A stretch of 64,000 bases of DNA from Plasmodium brasilianum (Eukaryota > Apicomplexa > Aconoidasida > Haemosporida > Plasmodiidae): positions 1,908,501 through 1,972,500 of the forward strand of contig NC_090127.1 in NCBI RefSeq assembly GCF_023973825.1, in the 5' to 3' direction. Position 1 is the stretch's first letter, and each line of letters opens with the position of its first letter. Both the position numbers and the translations under genes were made by a program. Below are positions 9,786-21,285 of the stretch, one piece after another. The notes beneath the pieces were generated by a model, which was given only the letters and a program-made list of their open reading frames with translations, ran no database searches and was not told the origin of the DNA.

Positions 9786-11277
9786 CTAATCATCTAAAGA
9801 AATGTGTGTCAAGTTGATGCAGTTTATATTCCCACATGCCATTGTAAAAGCTTTTTTTGGTTTTTTCTGTAACTCCTGAAAACTAGCTTCATCTGTAACG
9901 ATTTGAAGATAAATATAATGAAATGTAATGTGCAGTATAATATTCTCATATATGGTGAAGAGTATCCATACGCGCTCATGCATATATATATACACATGTA
10001 CATATATACACATGTACATATATACACACATACATATATACACATATACATATATACACATATACATATATACACATATACATATATACATATATACATA
10101 TATACATATATACACATATACATATATATATGCATATATATATGCATATATACATATGTGTACATTTTTTACGGAAAAATATGATACACTAAACTTGGTA
10201 GTGCTTGTATACACACAATATGCGCATAAATATATAAAAAAAGAGATAAACCTGCATAAAGAAATATAAGGACCCTGTTAACATAAGTAATCGTTTCGAC
10301 ATTGTCATTCCCCTTTTTAACTGATATGATTGGAAAGTTATCATTTTTATTTTTATCTCCATACCAAAAAACGCATGCGTAATCATCTCCTAAAATTGGG
10401 TCGTCATTTTTTGTAATACCACTGGCAATTTTACCTATAAAAAAAAAAAAAAAAAAAAAAAATGCACTTTGATTTTGTTACTATTGTGTGTGCTATTGCT
10501 CGTTCGTACGGAAAGCCCACACAAGAACACCTACACGTATACATACGTATATGCATTCACGCAAACATATGGGTGCATGTGATGGAATGCCTGTGTATAA
10601 ATGTACTTGTTTTTTCTCTTTGAACAATTATTTTTAAGTTAATTTTTGATTTTATTCTACATGCAATTATCATAAATATGAAGCTCTTATCAAATATAAG
10701 TCCCTTATCAATATAAACTTCTCATGAATATTAAACTTTTGTCATTTTGTCTTTTTTAGTACATAGAATGTTTTGAAGTTGCTGTGAGTCTTTCCAGTAT
10801 TCTTTGGCCCTTGGATGAACATAATTTTCCCAAGCTCTGCATAAAAGTAGAATTTCATTTGTCGATCTTTTTTCTATTTCTTCTCCTACTTTTGATACTA
10901 CTTGGGATACATTATTACTGCTGCTATTCTATATAGAAATTTTAAAACAGGAGATACGTACATAAATATATGCGTATGTATTTATATATATGTATATGTA
11001 GATGTATATGTATATGCATTCTTTTTAAACATATGAGCATACTTGCGCACACCTGCACATACCTGTGCACATTTATAAGTACAAATTTATGTGTATAGAT
11101 TGCGTTGTTTTATTTTATTCTATTTCGTTTTGCAATTTTTTTTTTTTTTAATGTTACATCATATGTTACGTTCGAGCTCTTTTTTTCATCTTTTTCGGGT
11201 GGTTTTTCACCATATATAAAACCTAAAATGAAATCGAAAGGGGATATTGAGCAATACTGACAGTTGAATATATCCAT
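9786..11277 (-). CDS. Conserved protein of unknown function with HNH-type zinc loop, four exons
   Basis: Not recognised as a named gene. Four exons assemble in frame to 187 residues: 11277-11170, 10928-10763, 10434-10252 and 9892-9786. All have GT donors and AG acceptors and agreeing phases (0, 1, 1). The C-terminal part reads TITYVNRVLIFLYADEASF then KKPKKAFTMACGNINCINLT and HISLDD at the end. The Cys-x4-Cys-x4-His spacing followed by a hydrophobic residue matches the zinc-binding loop found in His-Me/HNH-type nucleases (C-N-P-x-C-V-N-P-x-H-L). The catalytic His normally just before the first Cys is not apparent, so it may be a non-catalytic derivative. A highly polar Ser/Asn/Lys segment spans the first intron. 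The third intron contains an (ACATATATAC)n satellite. An extra upstream exon is possible (see findings). The exon model is good; the function is open. Confidence 0.68.
9975..10165. repeat. (ACATATATAC)n satellite in the last intron of the HNH-like gene
   Basis: Purine/pyrimidine-alternating repeat of 10-14 bp units. Open frames on both strands through it, rich in Tyr/Ile/Met/Cys, are repeat artefacts. Confidence 0.85.
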
Positions 11278-12493
11278 TTTATTTTATAACCAAGGGGGGA
11301 AGTATTTAAAAATTTACAAATTTAAAAAAAATAAAAAAAAAAAAGAAGGAAAATATTCACGTTCAAAATGAGTGTACACTTTGTATACATACAGGTATAT
11401 GCGTATATATACATGTATATACATATATATATATGTATATGCAAACACATGCATATATATATATGCATATATGTACATGTAGCCATGTATGCAGCCGATT
11501 TGTCTATGCTTGCGTACATGCTTTTTTTAAAAGGTAAATTTTAAAAGAATTAAAATTATTTTTTTATATAATAAATTAGAAAAAAAAAAAAAAAAAAAAA
11601 AAAGGTAAACGTTTTTTGCTTTTTTTTTTTTTTTTAAATAAATATATAAATATAAATATATATAAATATATATATATACATATATATCTTTCTTTTTTTT
11701 TTTATATTTTTAGTGGTATTTTATTGCATACTTAACGATGTTTAACGGTTTATTGCTTAGACCTCTACTGAATATTAAATTATGCATTTCTATTTTGTTA
11801 AGAATGCGAAAATTAGCACCGTTTCTTTTCATCCTTTAGAAAAAAACTGCTTAATTTTGATTGTCTTATAAGTCAGTTTTTGGCGCATACGTACAATTAC
11901 GTACGCATATATGTATACATACACCTATTGATTTACCATAATACGCATTTACGAATAATATGTATATACAAACATGTATGCACATACATGTACACATGTG
12001 TACAATGCAATATTTTTATGAACACCCCCCCCATATTTGGAGTAAACGTTATAAGAGGAAAAACAAAAATTAGCGTTAAGGATGACCATAATAAAGAATA
12101 AAATTGAACAGTTCAGGGTATATGTATCAAACTGTATATCTCTTTAATGCTTAAGGGGAAATTTGTTTAGTTTCCCCAGACATACACAAATATATATATA
12201 CATAAACATGTACATATGTAAACATGTACATATATATACATTCACATTCTTACGTATCATACGAATTTTAAAATTTTGCTTTACAATTCGACAAGGAACA
12301 TATTGCACATTAACAGACAAGTGTACAGAAATAAAAACAATTCAACTTATGATTTAATTAAATCCAAAAGGAGTCGTATAATATTATGTTAATTTATTTT
12401 ATTTGGATAGTTATTAAAATTATTTACTTGGGTTTTGTTGTTCTTAATGTTAAACAAAGCTTGATAAGCCGTTCAAAAATGGGAGAATAAAAC

Positions 12494-12772
12494 ATAGAAA
12501 AATAAAACATAATAAAGCATAATAAAGCATAATAAAGCATAATAAAGCATAATAAAGCATAATAAAGCAAAATAAAGCAAAATAAAGCAAAATAAAGCGA
12601 AATATAGCATAATAAAGCGAAATATAGCATAATAAAGCGAAATATAGCATAATAAAGCGAAATATAGCATAATAAAGCGAAATATAGCATAATAAAGCGA
12701 AATATAGCATAATAAAGCGAAATATAGCATAATAAAGCGAAATATAGCATAATAAAGCAAAGTAAAACACGA
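12494..12772. repeat. 10/20 bp tandem repeat (AATAAAGCAT / AATAAAGCGAAATATAGCAT)
   Basis: It starts with 10 bp AATAAAGCAT and AATAAAGCAA units, then expands to about eight 20 bp copies. Since the unit length is not a multiple of three, three frames remain open on the minus strand, giving Phe/Tyr/Leu-rich pseudo-ORFs. Confidence 0.9.
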
Positions 12773-13377
12773 CAAAATAAGAAAAAACAAAATAAACAAA
12801 ATTGATATTTGTGGTTTGTATGAAAAGAATAAATTGCATGGTGGGGGATGCAGGACCAAAATAAGTTTCTCTAAAAATAGTATTATTACACAATTAAACG
12901 AAGAGAACAAAGGATGTAATAAAATATAGTAAATAATGGCTGTTACCTATCTCCTTTATATCTTGTATTTTGAACGCATGTATTAAAATTGATAAAGACC
13001 AAAAGGAATGTTTTTCCATTATATGAATTGTTTTAAAATAGTAAGTTGGCACTGTTATTTCTTCAAAATTTGCATGTACTATTGTGATTAAGAAACCTAA
13101 AAATAGTTTAATATTATTTAGAGAGGATTCTTTTATATTCTCACTTGATATAGTAAAACAGTTAAGCCCCACATAAATACGCATGTATCAGTGTGATATA
13201 CACACATAAGTATTAGCATAGTAATATAAACATTAACGTAATGATTATTATACTCTTCTCTAACTCCTATTTCATTTTTAAATTAGGAAAAAAAATGCTC
13301 TGCCTTTTTTGCAAATTGAAATATTGTTATTTTATTATATAGGTCCACCCTGTCTTGACAATATTTAAAAAGGGGTT

Positions 13378-13495
13378 TTGTTCTGTTTTGGTCTGTTCTG
13401 TTTTGGTCTGTTTTGTTTTGATCTGTTTTGTTTTGATCTGTTTCGTTTTGTTCTGTTTCGTTTTGTTCTGTTTCGTTTTGTTCTGTTTCGTTTTA
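13378..13495. repeat. 15 bp tandem repeat (TGTTCTGTTTTGGTC type)
   Basis: Degenerate TGTTyTGTTTyGwTC units followed by poly(dT). Open frames on both strands are due to the 15 bp period. Confidence 0.85.
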
Positions 13496-14091
13496 TTTTT
13501 ATTTTATCATTTTTTTTTTTTAATTTTTTTTTTTTAATTTTTTTTTTCTTGTTCAATAGATATATTAGAACAATTCTTAAAAGAATATTGTGCTAGTATG
13601 AAAATATAACATGTATTATGGCACCAAATTTCATTTCCCTTCGTTATAGGTGAATGTTCAACAAAAAAGAAAAAAAAAAATTTCCTTCATATGTAGATTA
13701 TAGCAAAGCATTATGTTCGCGCAGCTGTGTAACTGAGTGAGGTGTATGTTTCTAATATAATGAACAGGCTTTGCAGCTAAAGTATTAGAAAACCAACTAA
13801 TGTTTTAACCGTGTCCTATTTTAATTGTTTAATTTTTTTTTTTTTTTTCTTCTGTTATTTCCGCTTTTGAGTAGATTAAAACATTTTCCTTTTACATAAT
13901 TGTCATCATCCTCTTTGATGTTCTGTCATTTTGATGCCCCATTTTACTTTTTAAAAAATTAAAACAAAATCGGGGAAAAAATATATCTCTGTCATTACTA
14001 AAAAAGAGGAAAAAAATTGTTTCCTATGTATTGTTTATACGCTCTATAAGAAAAAAAAAAAAAAAAAAAAAAAAGAAAAGGGAGATCATAT

Positions 14092-14275
14092 AAGCATCGC
14101 ATAAGCATCATATAAGCATCGCATAAGCATCATATAAGCATCGCATAAGCATCATATAAGCATCGCATAAGCATCATATAAGCATCGCATAAGCATCATA
14201 TAAGCATCGCATAAGCATCATATAAGCATCGCATAAGCATCAGATGAGTATCACATAAGCATCAGATGAATATAA
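14092..14275. repeat. 22 bp tandem array of ATAAGCATCGC/ATAAGCATCAT
   Basis: About eight near-identical 22 bp units, each made of two 11 bp halves differing at CGC versus CAT. The array decays into variants (AGATGAGTATC) at its right end. Confidence 0.92.
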
Positions 14276-14764
14276 CATATGCGTCATATGTACTGTGTAA
14301 CTACTAATTTGTGCGCTAAAAAAATTTTTTTTTTATTTTTTTTTTTTAATCAATTAAAAATTTGTACCTAAAATAAACTGTTAAACGTTGGCGAATTTCG
14401 CATGTGTACACATATGCACATAAAAATGCTTCACACGTAAATACATCCGTACGTATATACATACACACATACACCCGCATATGTGTACACATTAACGTAT
14501 ATACACGTTATGTAAAAAAAATCATGTTCATACAATAGTGTGAGGTCAATTTTTATCCCAAAATAAATGTCCAAGCTACTTCAACAAAATTGTGCGCGTT
14601 TTAATATCTTACATAATGTAAAAAAAATAAAATAAAAATAAAAATAAAAAAATTTACGAGTTATATGTTATTATTAAGTGAACATATTCATATGTTAAAG
14701 CGAATGAACATTCTTGTTACTGGATTTTTGTTTGGTTAAATTTTCCATGCAATTTTTTTATTCT

Positions 14765-15118
14765 CTTATTCATTTATTTTGCCATTTTGTTAATTTGTTC
14801 ATTAATTTGTTTATGTGTTCATCTATTCGTCTGTTCATTTGTTCATTTGTTAAATTGTTCATTAATTTGTTCATCTGTTAATTTGTTTATTAATTTGTTT
14901 ATCTTTTTATTTGTTCAATTGTTCATTTGTTCAATTGTTCATTAATTTGTTCATTTGTTAATTTGTTTATTAATTTGTTTATTAATTTGTTTATCTTTTT
15001 ATTTGTTCATTTGTTCACCTGTTCATTTGTTCACCTGTTCATTTGTTCACTTGTTCATTTGTTCACCTGTTCATTTGTTTATCTGTTCATTTGTTTATCT
15101 GTTCATTTATTCATTCAA
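14765..15118. repeat. TTTGTTCATTTGTTAA degenerate tandem repeat
   Basis: Long stretch of 8-16 bp units (TTTGTTCA, TTTGTTAA, CTGTTCAT). It gives Phe/Leu/Ile/Cys-rich open frames on the plus strand that are repeat artefacts. Confidence 0.85.
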
Positions 15119-15819
15119 TTCACCATTTTGTTCCTATTTTTTACGTATTTTCATCTTGTTTACGTTTTTTTAGCGTTTTCACTTAATTTTTTTTTCTGCA
15201 CCCCGAGTCTACTGAAGCCGGGTGGAGAGGAAAATTTTTAGTTGTGCTCATCTATTTTGTGTATACAATAAGCATATTTACAAAACGCCTTCATACGTTT
15301 GCGACTGTTCGAAGCAAAGAGATATCCCATGAACATGCACTTTGTTGTTTTGTCTCTTCTGCTTTTAGCTCGATAAGACAGTTGGAAAGATATTGGAAGA
15401 AATCGTCCATAGGATATTTGACTAGATATTTGATAGAATATATAATAGGTTATCCAGTAATATACTCGACAGGATATTCCATAGAACCCTTAATAGAACG
15501 TTTAATAGAGCATCCAATAGACCATTTGTTGGGTTATTCGATCAGTCTATTTGTGAATTGTCGTTTTGTCCGTTCTCCTCTTCATCATTAGGAGAATAAT
15601 AATTAGGCTAATGTATGCATGTGTACATATCTGCGTGCACAGGACAGATTGGCTCTTCACGTGAAAGGCTTGTGTATGCACTTGCTTATTGACAGGGACT
15701 CAGTCAAATGTACAAAAAGAAACGTACTAATATATACGCAAATATATACACACATATACGCACATATACACACACGTATATACACTTGTATACTCCTGAG
15801 TGCCGCAAAAATAATCGCT

Positions 15820-18153
15820 ATGCAGGTAGTTTCAGACTGGGCCAACTTGAAGTACCTTTATGACAAGATAAATATAGGCAAAGTAATATACAGAAATTTG
15901 AGGGAGCTAAGCACAAATTATGAATATAACTTCGACGAGGAGATAGGAAATTTTACAAACCTCAGGACGAGAATAATGGTAGAGCAGTATAGAGGAATGA
16001 ATAGTAATTTATTAAGGTTATACAAAGAATATTTATTTTTTTTTGAAACGTTTAAAAAAAAAAAATTGTTAAAAGAGAAAAAGAAAGTATTATATACAAA
16101 TGATGTATTTGAAAAGAATAAAAAAGTAGAGTACGCATTTGAGCAAGAAAATGTGTTAATAATATATAACATAGGTTTAATAAGTACGAATATATTGAAA
16201 ATAAAGAAAGACTCGGAGGATAATATAAAATTGTTAAATAAAATGTCTAACGAAATTGTGGATGTATTTAATTATCTATTTCAAAATATGAATGACGAGA
16301 AGTTGGAAGAACTGACGGATATCAATTGTATAAGTAGCTATATTTTTTTATGTATTTCACTAGCATATCATGAAAATATGTTTTATAATACAGCTATATT
16401 GAAAAAATACAAAAGAAATTTATTGGCAAAATTATCCTATAACATATATACACATTTTAACAATGCGCTAACTTGTTTAGATGGAAAGATAATGCTGGAT
16501 GTGTTTAAACAATCGAGTAATTTTTATGTAGCGAAGAATAATTTACAGTATATAAGAAATACTAATGGCAATTTTTACAATTTTGTACAGGTAAATCAAA
16601 TAATTTTTATAAGTATAAGTAACTACCATATGGCTTTGAAATATGCTCAATTATGTCCCCATAAAGAAGAAGTAAGTGTTCAAAAATATGAAGAGGATAA
16701 AATAGCTGAAATTATATGCAGATTGAAATATAGTTTAGATAATATAAATAGAGGAGTTGATCTGTGCAAGAAGTATAATCTTAATGTTAATATAATTTCC
16801 TTAAGAGAAAAAATTATTAAAGCGTTAGAATATTTCGAATATGAAAATCAAAATATATATTTTGAAATCATACCATCTTATGAGAGTTTATATCCTATTA
16901 AAGGTACGGAAGTTATTAAATTAAAAAATGTAGACATATCAAATTTGTATATAAAAAAAAATATTTCTAACAATTTAAAACTTCTATTTAATGATAAAGC
17001 TAAACAGGTGTATAATCAATATAACAGTGAAGCATTAACACTGTACGATTTTTACAATAAGAATTATTTAAGCCTAAATGATCAATATAAATTAATAAAT
17101 TTATCCTGTAGGAAGAATATACTACAAACACTAAATAATGTTATCATAAACACATATAATAAAATTAAACAGCTATACAATCCAACTTTATTTGATAACA
17201 ATTTAAATGTCCTTATAAATATTGACAAAAATTTAAAAGATATATTAATACAAACAGAAAATAGTTTAGCAATGGAACATAAAAATCATGTCGAATTTCA
17301 AAAAAAATATGTCAATGTAGGTATCAACCAAGAATCTATAAATTCATATAACACTTTTTTATTTCATTTAAATAATTTTAAAAAGGATTCAGAGGAATTA
17401 GAAAAAAGTATTCAAGGGTTTACAAAATTTTTGGAAAATAATTATTCGACTCTTCAAGTGTGCGAAATGGATGATATATCAAACTTTTTCCGTTTCATAG
17501 TTGATGAACTTAATAATTATACTAATGTAAATATAAACTCATTAGATAGTGAATATTTATTTTATAAAAATTTGCTCTCTGAAGATAGAGAGAAGGAAAA
17601 AGAAAGGTATTCTAACTCAGCTAGTAGTAGTGTAGGTGATATTCAAGAAAATCCAACTAATACTAATACTCCTTCTTTGAATTATACTGATTTTTATAAT
17701 TTTCTAAAAAGTAATAATTTATCCTTTGCAATGCAGAACAATATTAATAATCAGACCTTGTTTCATTACAGCACGTTAAGCAAGTATATTAATGTTCACT
17801 CAGAGGAAAAGCTTTTTTTCGTCATCATATCTATTTATTTTTCTTTGAGTATACAGCTAGCCAAATTCGAGGAAGACTTAGCCGAGATAAAAAACAGTCT
17901 TCACGACTATTTTCTCAACGCTATAACGGTAATATATAGGGAGCAGGGGCTCAGATGCATATGTTATTGTATGTGTGCGCATCTTACAGTATGAGCAATA
18001 ACGGCAGCAGAAAATGCTTTCTTGAAATGCCTCTACACTATGTGAAACCATTCTTCCAAGTGTAGAAAATGTGCACTGGCGCAAAAGAAGCCCAACTGTT
18101 GGCGTGGGAGATGTATACATATATCGATATACATACATTGATATGCATACACG

Positions 18154-18184
<31 letters not shown>

Positions 18185-18812
18185 ATTTTTTTTTAGGAAG
18201 AAAATGATAGTGACAAGCTGAATGAGATACTGGAAAAGCAAAAGGGGTTATTAAATGCAAAAAAAATAAAATTAGAGGAAAACGTTTCAACTTTTGAAAG
18301 GGATCTCAATCAATTTTATGACTACTACCACGAGTATAATAAACTTGACAACTTCAAGGCCGTTGAAGTAAGTTGACGAGGCCAAGCTATGCATGCGTCT
18401 CCTGGGCGTACATATGTGCATCAGCGTATATGTGCACTTGCGTATGTACGTATGTACGTGGGTATAAATTTACCTGCTTATGTATGTATATATACGTACG
18501 TGTGTATGTACCTGACTGTGTATATATGTCTGTATATATATATATACAAACCTGTTAATCGTGCACATATGCACACATTAATTCATCTCACAAGGTGCAT
18601 ATTTTCTCTTCCACCCCTCTTTGACAGGACCTTAACAAGTTCATTAATGAGCTTAAGAAAAATTTTGACAAATTAAATGAGATGCATAAGAAGAATTCAT
18701 TTACTTTGAAAAATTCGCTTATGCTTAAGGATGACGTAAGAAAACAATTGCTCAGTGGGGGCATATATAGTCATATGTTCGCGCACACACAAACACAAAC
18801 AAAAAAACATAT

Positions 18813-18896
<84 letters not shown>

Positions 18897-19363
18897 GTAT
18901 ATATATTTATATTTACAGCTGTGATGTGCATGAAATGCCATATGTATGCATAGGAGTTGTCGCACATTGTGTACGCCTTTTATTTTTATTTTTATATTAT
19001 TATTATTATTATTATTTTTTTTTTTTTCTCTTTCAGATAAATAGATACATATATATGAGGGAGCGCGAACGGTCGAATATAAGGTTAAGCGTTTGTTTGT
19101 TTATTCTTTTGCATATATTTTTTTATGTTAACGGATTGTTTGTTTCTTTGTTTTTTTTCTGTTGTATTTGTTTTGTTGTATTTGTTTTGTTGTATTTGTT
19201 TTGTTGTATTTGTTTTGTTGTATTTATTTTGTTTAATTTTATATCTTATTTTATAGAGTACAACAAATTCCAAATAATTACCAGGGGAACTATCACAACA
19301 GGCGTTAAGGTTTTTATTGACATTCAGAGTATTTTTAAGTTTACTAATGAGTATTGTTTTTAA
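15820..19363 (+). CDS. BRO1/ALIX-like ESCRT-associated protein, five exons
   Basis: Predicted 846 residues from exons 15820-17928, 18197-18367, 18628-18735, 19037-19082 and 19257-19363; phases agree at each join. The start is the ATG giving MQVVSDWANL; the frame upstream of it is composed of satellite. The N-terminal ~370 residues fit a Bro1 domain, including the conserved tyrosine-rich helices, NQIIFISISNYHMALKYAQ and the region-ending IYFEIIPSYESLYPIKGTEV, which parallels the P-x-L-x-x-L-x-P-I block of ALIX. The rest is helical, resembling the ALIX V domain, with coiled-coil-like segments in exons 2 and 3. There is no obvious proline-rich tail. The family recruits ESCRT-III (Snf7/Vps32) to membranes for budding and vesicle formation; a P. 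falciparum Bro1 protein has been linked to vesicle release, which I recall but could not check. Confidence 0.82.
18815..18900. repeat. (TA)n microsatellite in the third BRO1 intron
   Basis: Alternating TA with small interruptions, between exon 3 and exon 4. The neighbouring introns hold shorter (TA)n tracts (about 18152-18181). Confidence 0.85.
19140..19230 (+). repeat. TTTGTTTTGTTGTA tandem repeat in the last BRO1 intron
   Basis: About five copies of a 15 bp TTGTATTTGTTTTGT unit between exon 4 and the final exon. Confidence 0.85.
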
Positions 19364-20823
19364 TCATTATATGGGTCCCGTACGTGTGAGTGGAATTGTA
19401 GCTGTTGCTGTAATTGCATTTGTAGTTGTAGTTGTAGTTGTAGTTGTAGTTGTAGTTGTCATTTATTTTCTTATTTTTTTCTGTTCTTTATATAATTTTT
19501 GTACTCACGAATATGATAAATTAAGATGAATTGAAGGTGGACAGCTATATAAGTTAAAATGCTTAAAAGGTTTTTTCCTTTGTAACACCATTAATTTAAC
19601 TGGCAGTATGTAGGAAATATATATGCACATGCGCATGTATAAATACAAATGTATGCATAATGCATTTGAGTATTATTTACATTTTCGTTTGTCTATTTCG
19701 TCCATTTTGATTCTTCATTTTTGCACCTTTGTTTTGTTTTGAAATGATTAAATGAAAAGAATAAAAAAAAATAAAAATAAATAATATAAAAAAAATAAAT
19801 AAATAAAATAAATAAAAAAAAAATAAATAAAAAAAATAAATAAAAAAAATAAATAAAAAAAATAAAAAAAATAAAAAAAATAAATAAAAAAAAAAAAAAA
19901 GTAAGAAAAGAAAATAAAATAAAAATGAAAATACAAAAATATAAAAAAGGAAATTGGAATGTGGTAGTGTAGAAAGCCTACATATATTTCCTCTTTATGT
20001 TGTAGCTCAGAATTTAAGAAGCATTACTTCCTGTCATATTTTTAAATATGTACATATACCAACAGAGTATAGTTTGTGCCTTTCGCCGTGTCTATGAATT
20101 ATTGTATTTATACACTGTTTTTATATTTCTAAATGCAATACTTTCCTATTTTTAATGAAAGGATAAACTTTTTTTTACAGTTATCTTTTTAAAAAAAGGT
20201 AACATACATACCTACATACATATTAATATTCAATTTGTTTTTGTTTTATGTTATTAAAACTTTGTTCACTGTTCTTAATATAATATCGAACGATGCGAAA
20301 AAAAGGCCATAAAATCGAACGAGAATAGTTGTATACGCGTATGAAAGACGTAGTTTCATTTATAAACATTCGGGTTATAAAATATAAAACAAATCATAAG
20401 TTGCATTATTCCAATACACGCTGTATCATGTTATGGATGTAATTTACAGAAAATTAGGGCAAGATACTCCATTGCGTAGGGTATTTGCTGAATTGCTATT
20501 TAGTACAGTTCTGTAGAAGGTTGCTCGTAGCATTATATACTTATTATATGCATACATAAATATATGTAAAAACATTTGCATAAATATACATATGACGCAA
20601 GGGTTGGCAGAACAAATACCCTTTTATAGCTACCTACCTCTCGTAACAGTTATTCAAGATATAGTGCAATTTTATGCTCTTAATATTTATTACTAGAGAA
20701 AAAAAAAAATTTGCAAATAAAAGTAACTCATGGAAATACAGATGAAATGAAAATATACAAACATACGTACGTACATACATATATACATACATATATACAT
20801 GCATATATACAATACATATATAT

Positions 20824-20862
<39 letters not shown>

Positions 20863-21069
20863 CATACATGTCAAGACTACACCGTTTCACTGATACTAGG
20901 GGTTTACTTAAACTTTTATTTTTTTTTATAATTTAGCTACTCACGTTTTTGTTTCCCATTAATGAGAAATAAATATGCATAGAATATTATCTTCCCACTA
21001 ATTACATTTTTTGTTATACTTAAATTTTATTATTATATGGTAAATTGGTAAACAAGAAAAAGAGGTATA

Positions 21070-21285
21070 CCTTCTTTATTTTATTTTATTTTACTTTAAT
21101 TTATATCATATTATTTTATTTTACTTTAATTTATATCATGTTATTTTATTTTACTTTAATTTATATCATATTATTTTATTTTACTTTAATTAATATCATA
21201 TTATTTTATTTTACTTTAATTAATATCATATTATTTTATTTTACTTTAATTTATATCATATTATTTTATTTTATTTTAATTAACT
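21070..21285 (+). repeat. 30 bp tandem array (seven copies)
   Basis: Unit TTATTTTATTTTACTTTAAT followed by TTATATCATA (variant TAATATCATA). The copies are nearly identical, and the 30 bp period keeps a plus-strand frame open (Ile/Leu/Phe/Tyr-rich). Confidence 0.92.

Larger units (their letters stand above)
11278..15819. other. 4.5 kb divergent, repeat-rich interval upstream of BRO1
   Basis: Separates the 5' ends of the HNH-like gene (-) and BRO1 (+). It holds four tandem-repeat arrays (listed separately), poly(dA)/(dT) runs and several coding-like patches that I could not assemble into one gene. On the minus strand are a 40-codon ATG frame at 11710-11832 and a frame around 12946-13090 with AG/GT-like borders. 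On the plus strand there are short spliceable-looking pieces near 12780-12940, 13349-13380 and 13558-13607. Either a small multi-exon gene is present or this is promoter and UTR sequence. Confidence 0.45.

Noticed and set aside
9824..10269. Several overlapping open frames on both strands rich in Tyr, Ile, Met, Cys
   Set aside because: They run through an (ACATATATAC)n satellite inside an intron; composition follows the repeat and there is no conserved motif.
12424..12910. Long Phe/Leu/Tyr open frames on the minus strand resembling membrane proteins
   Set aside because: They are three-frame translations of the AATAAAGC tandem repeat.
15619..15819. N-terminal extension of BRO1 by 67 codons
   Set aside because: The extension crosses CACATATACG satellite and has no similarity to a Bro1 domain; the ATG at 15820 gives a plausible domain start.
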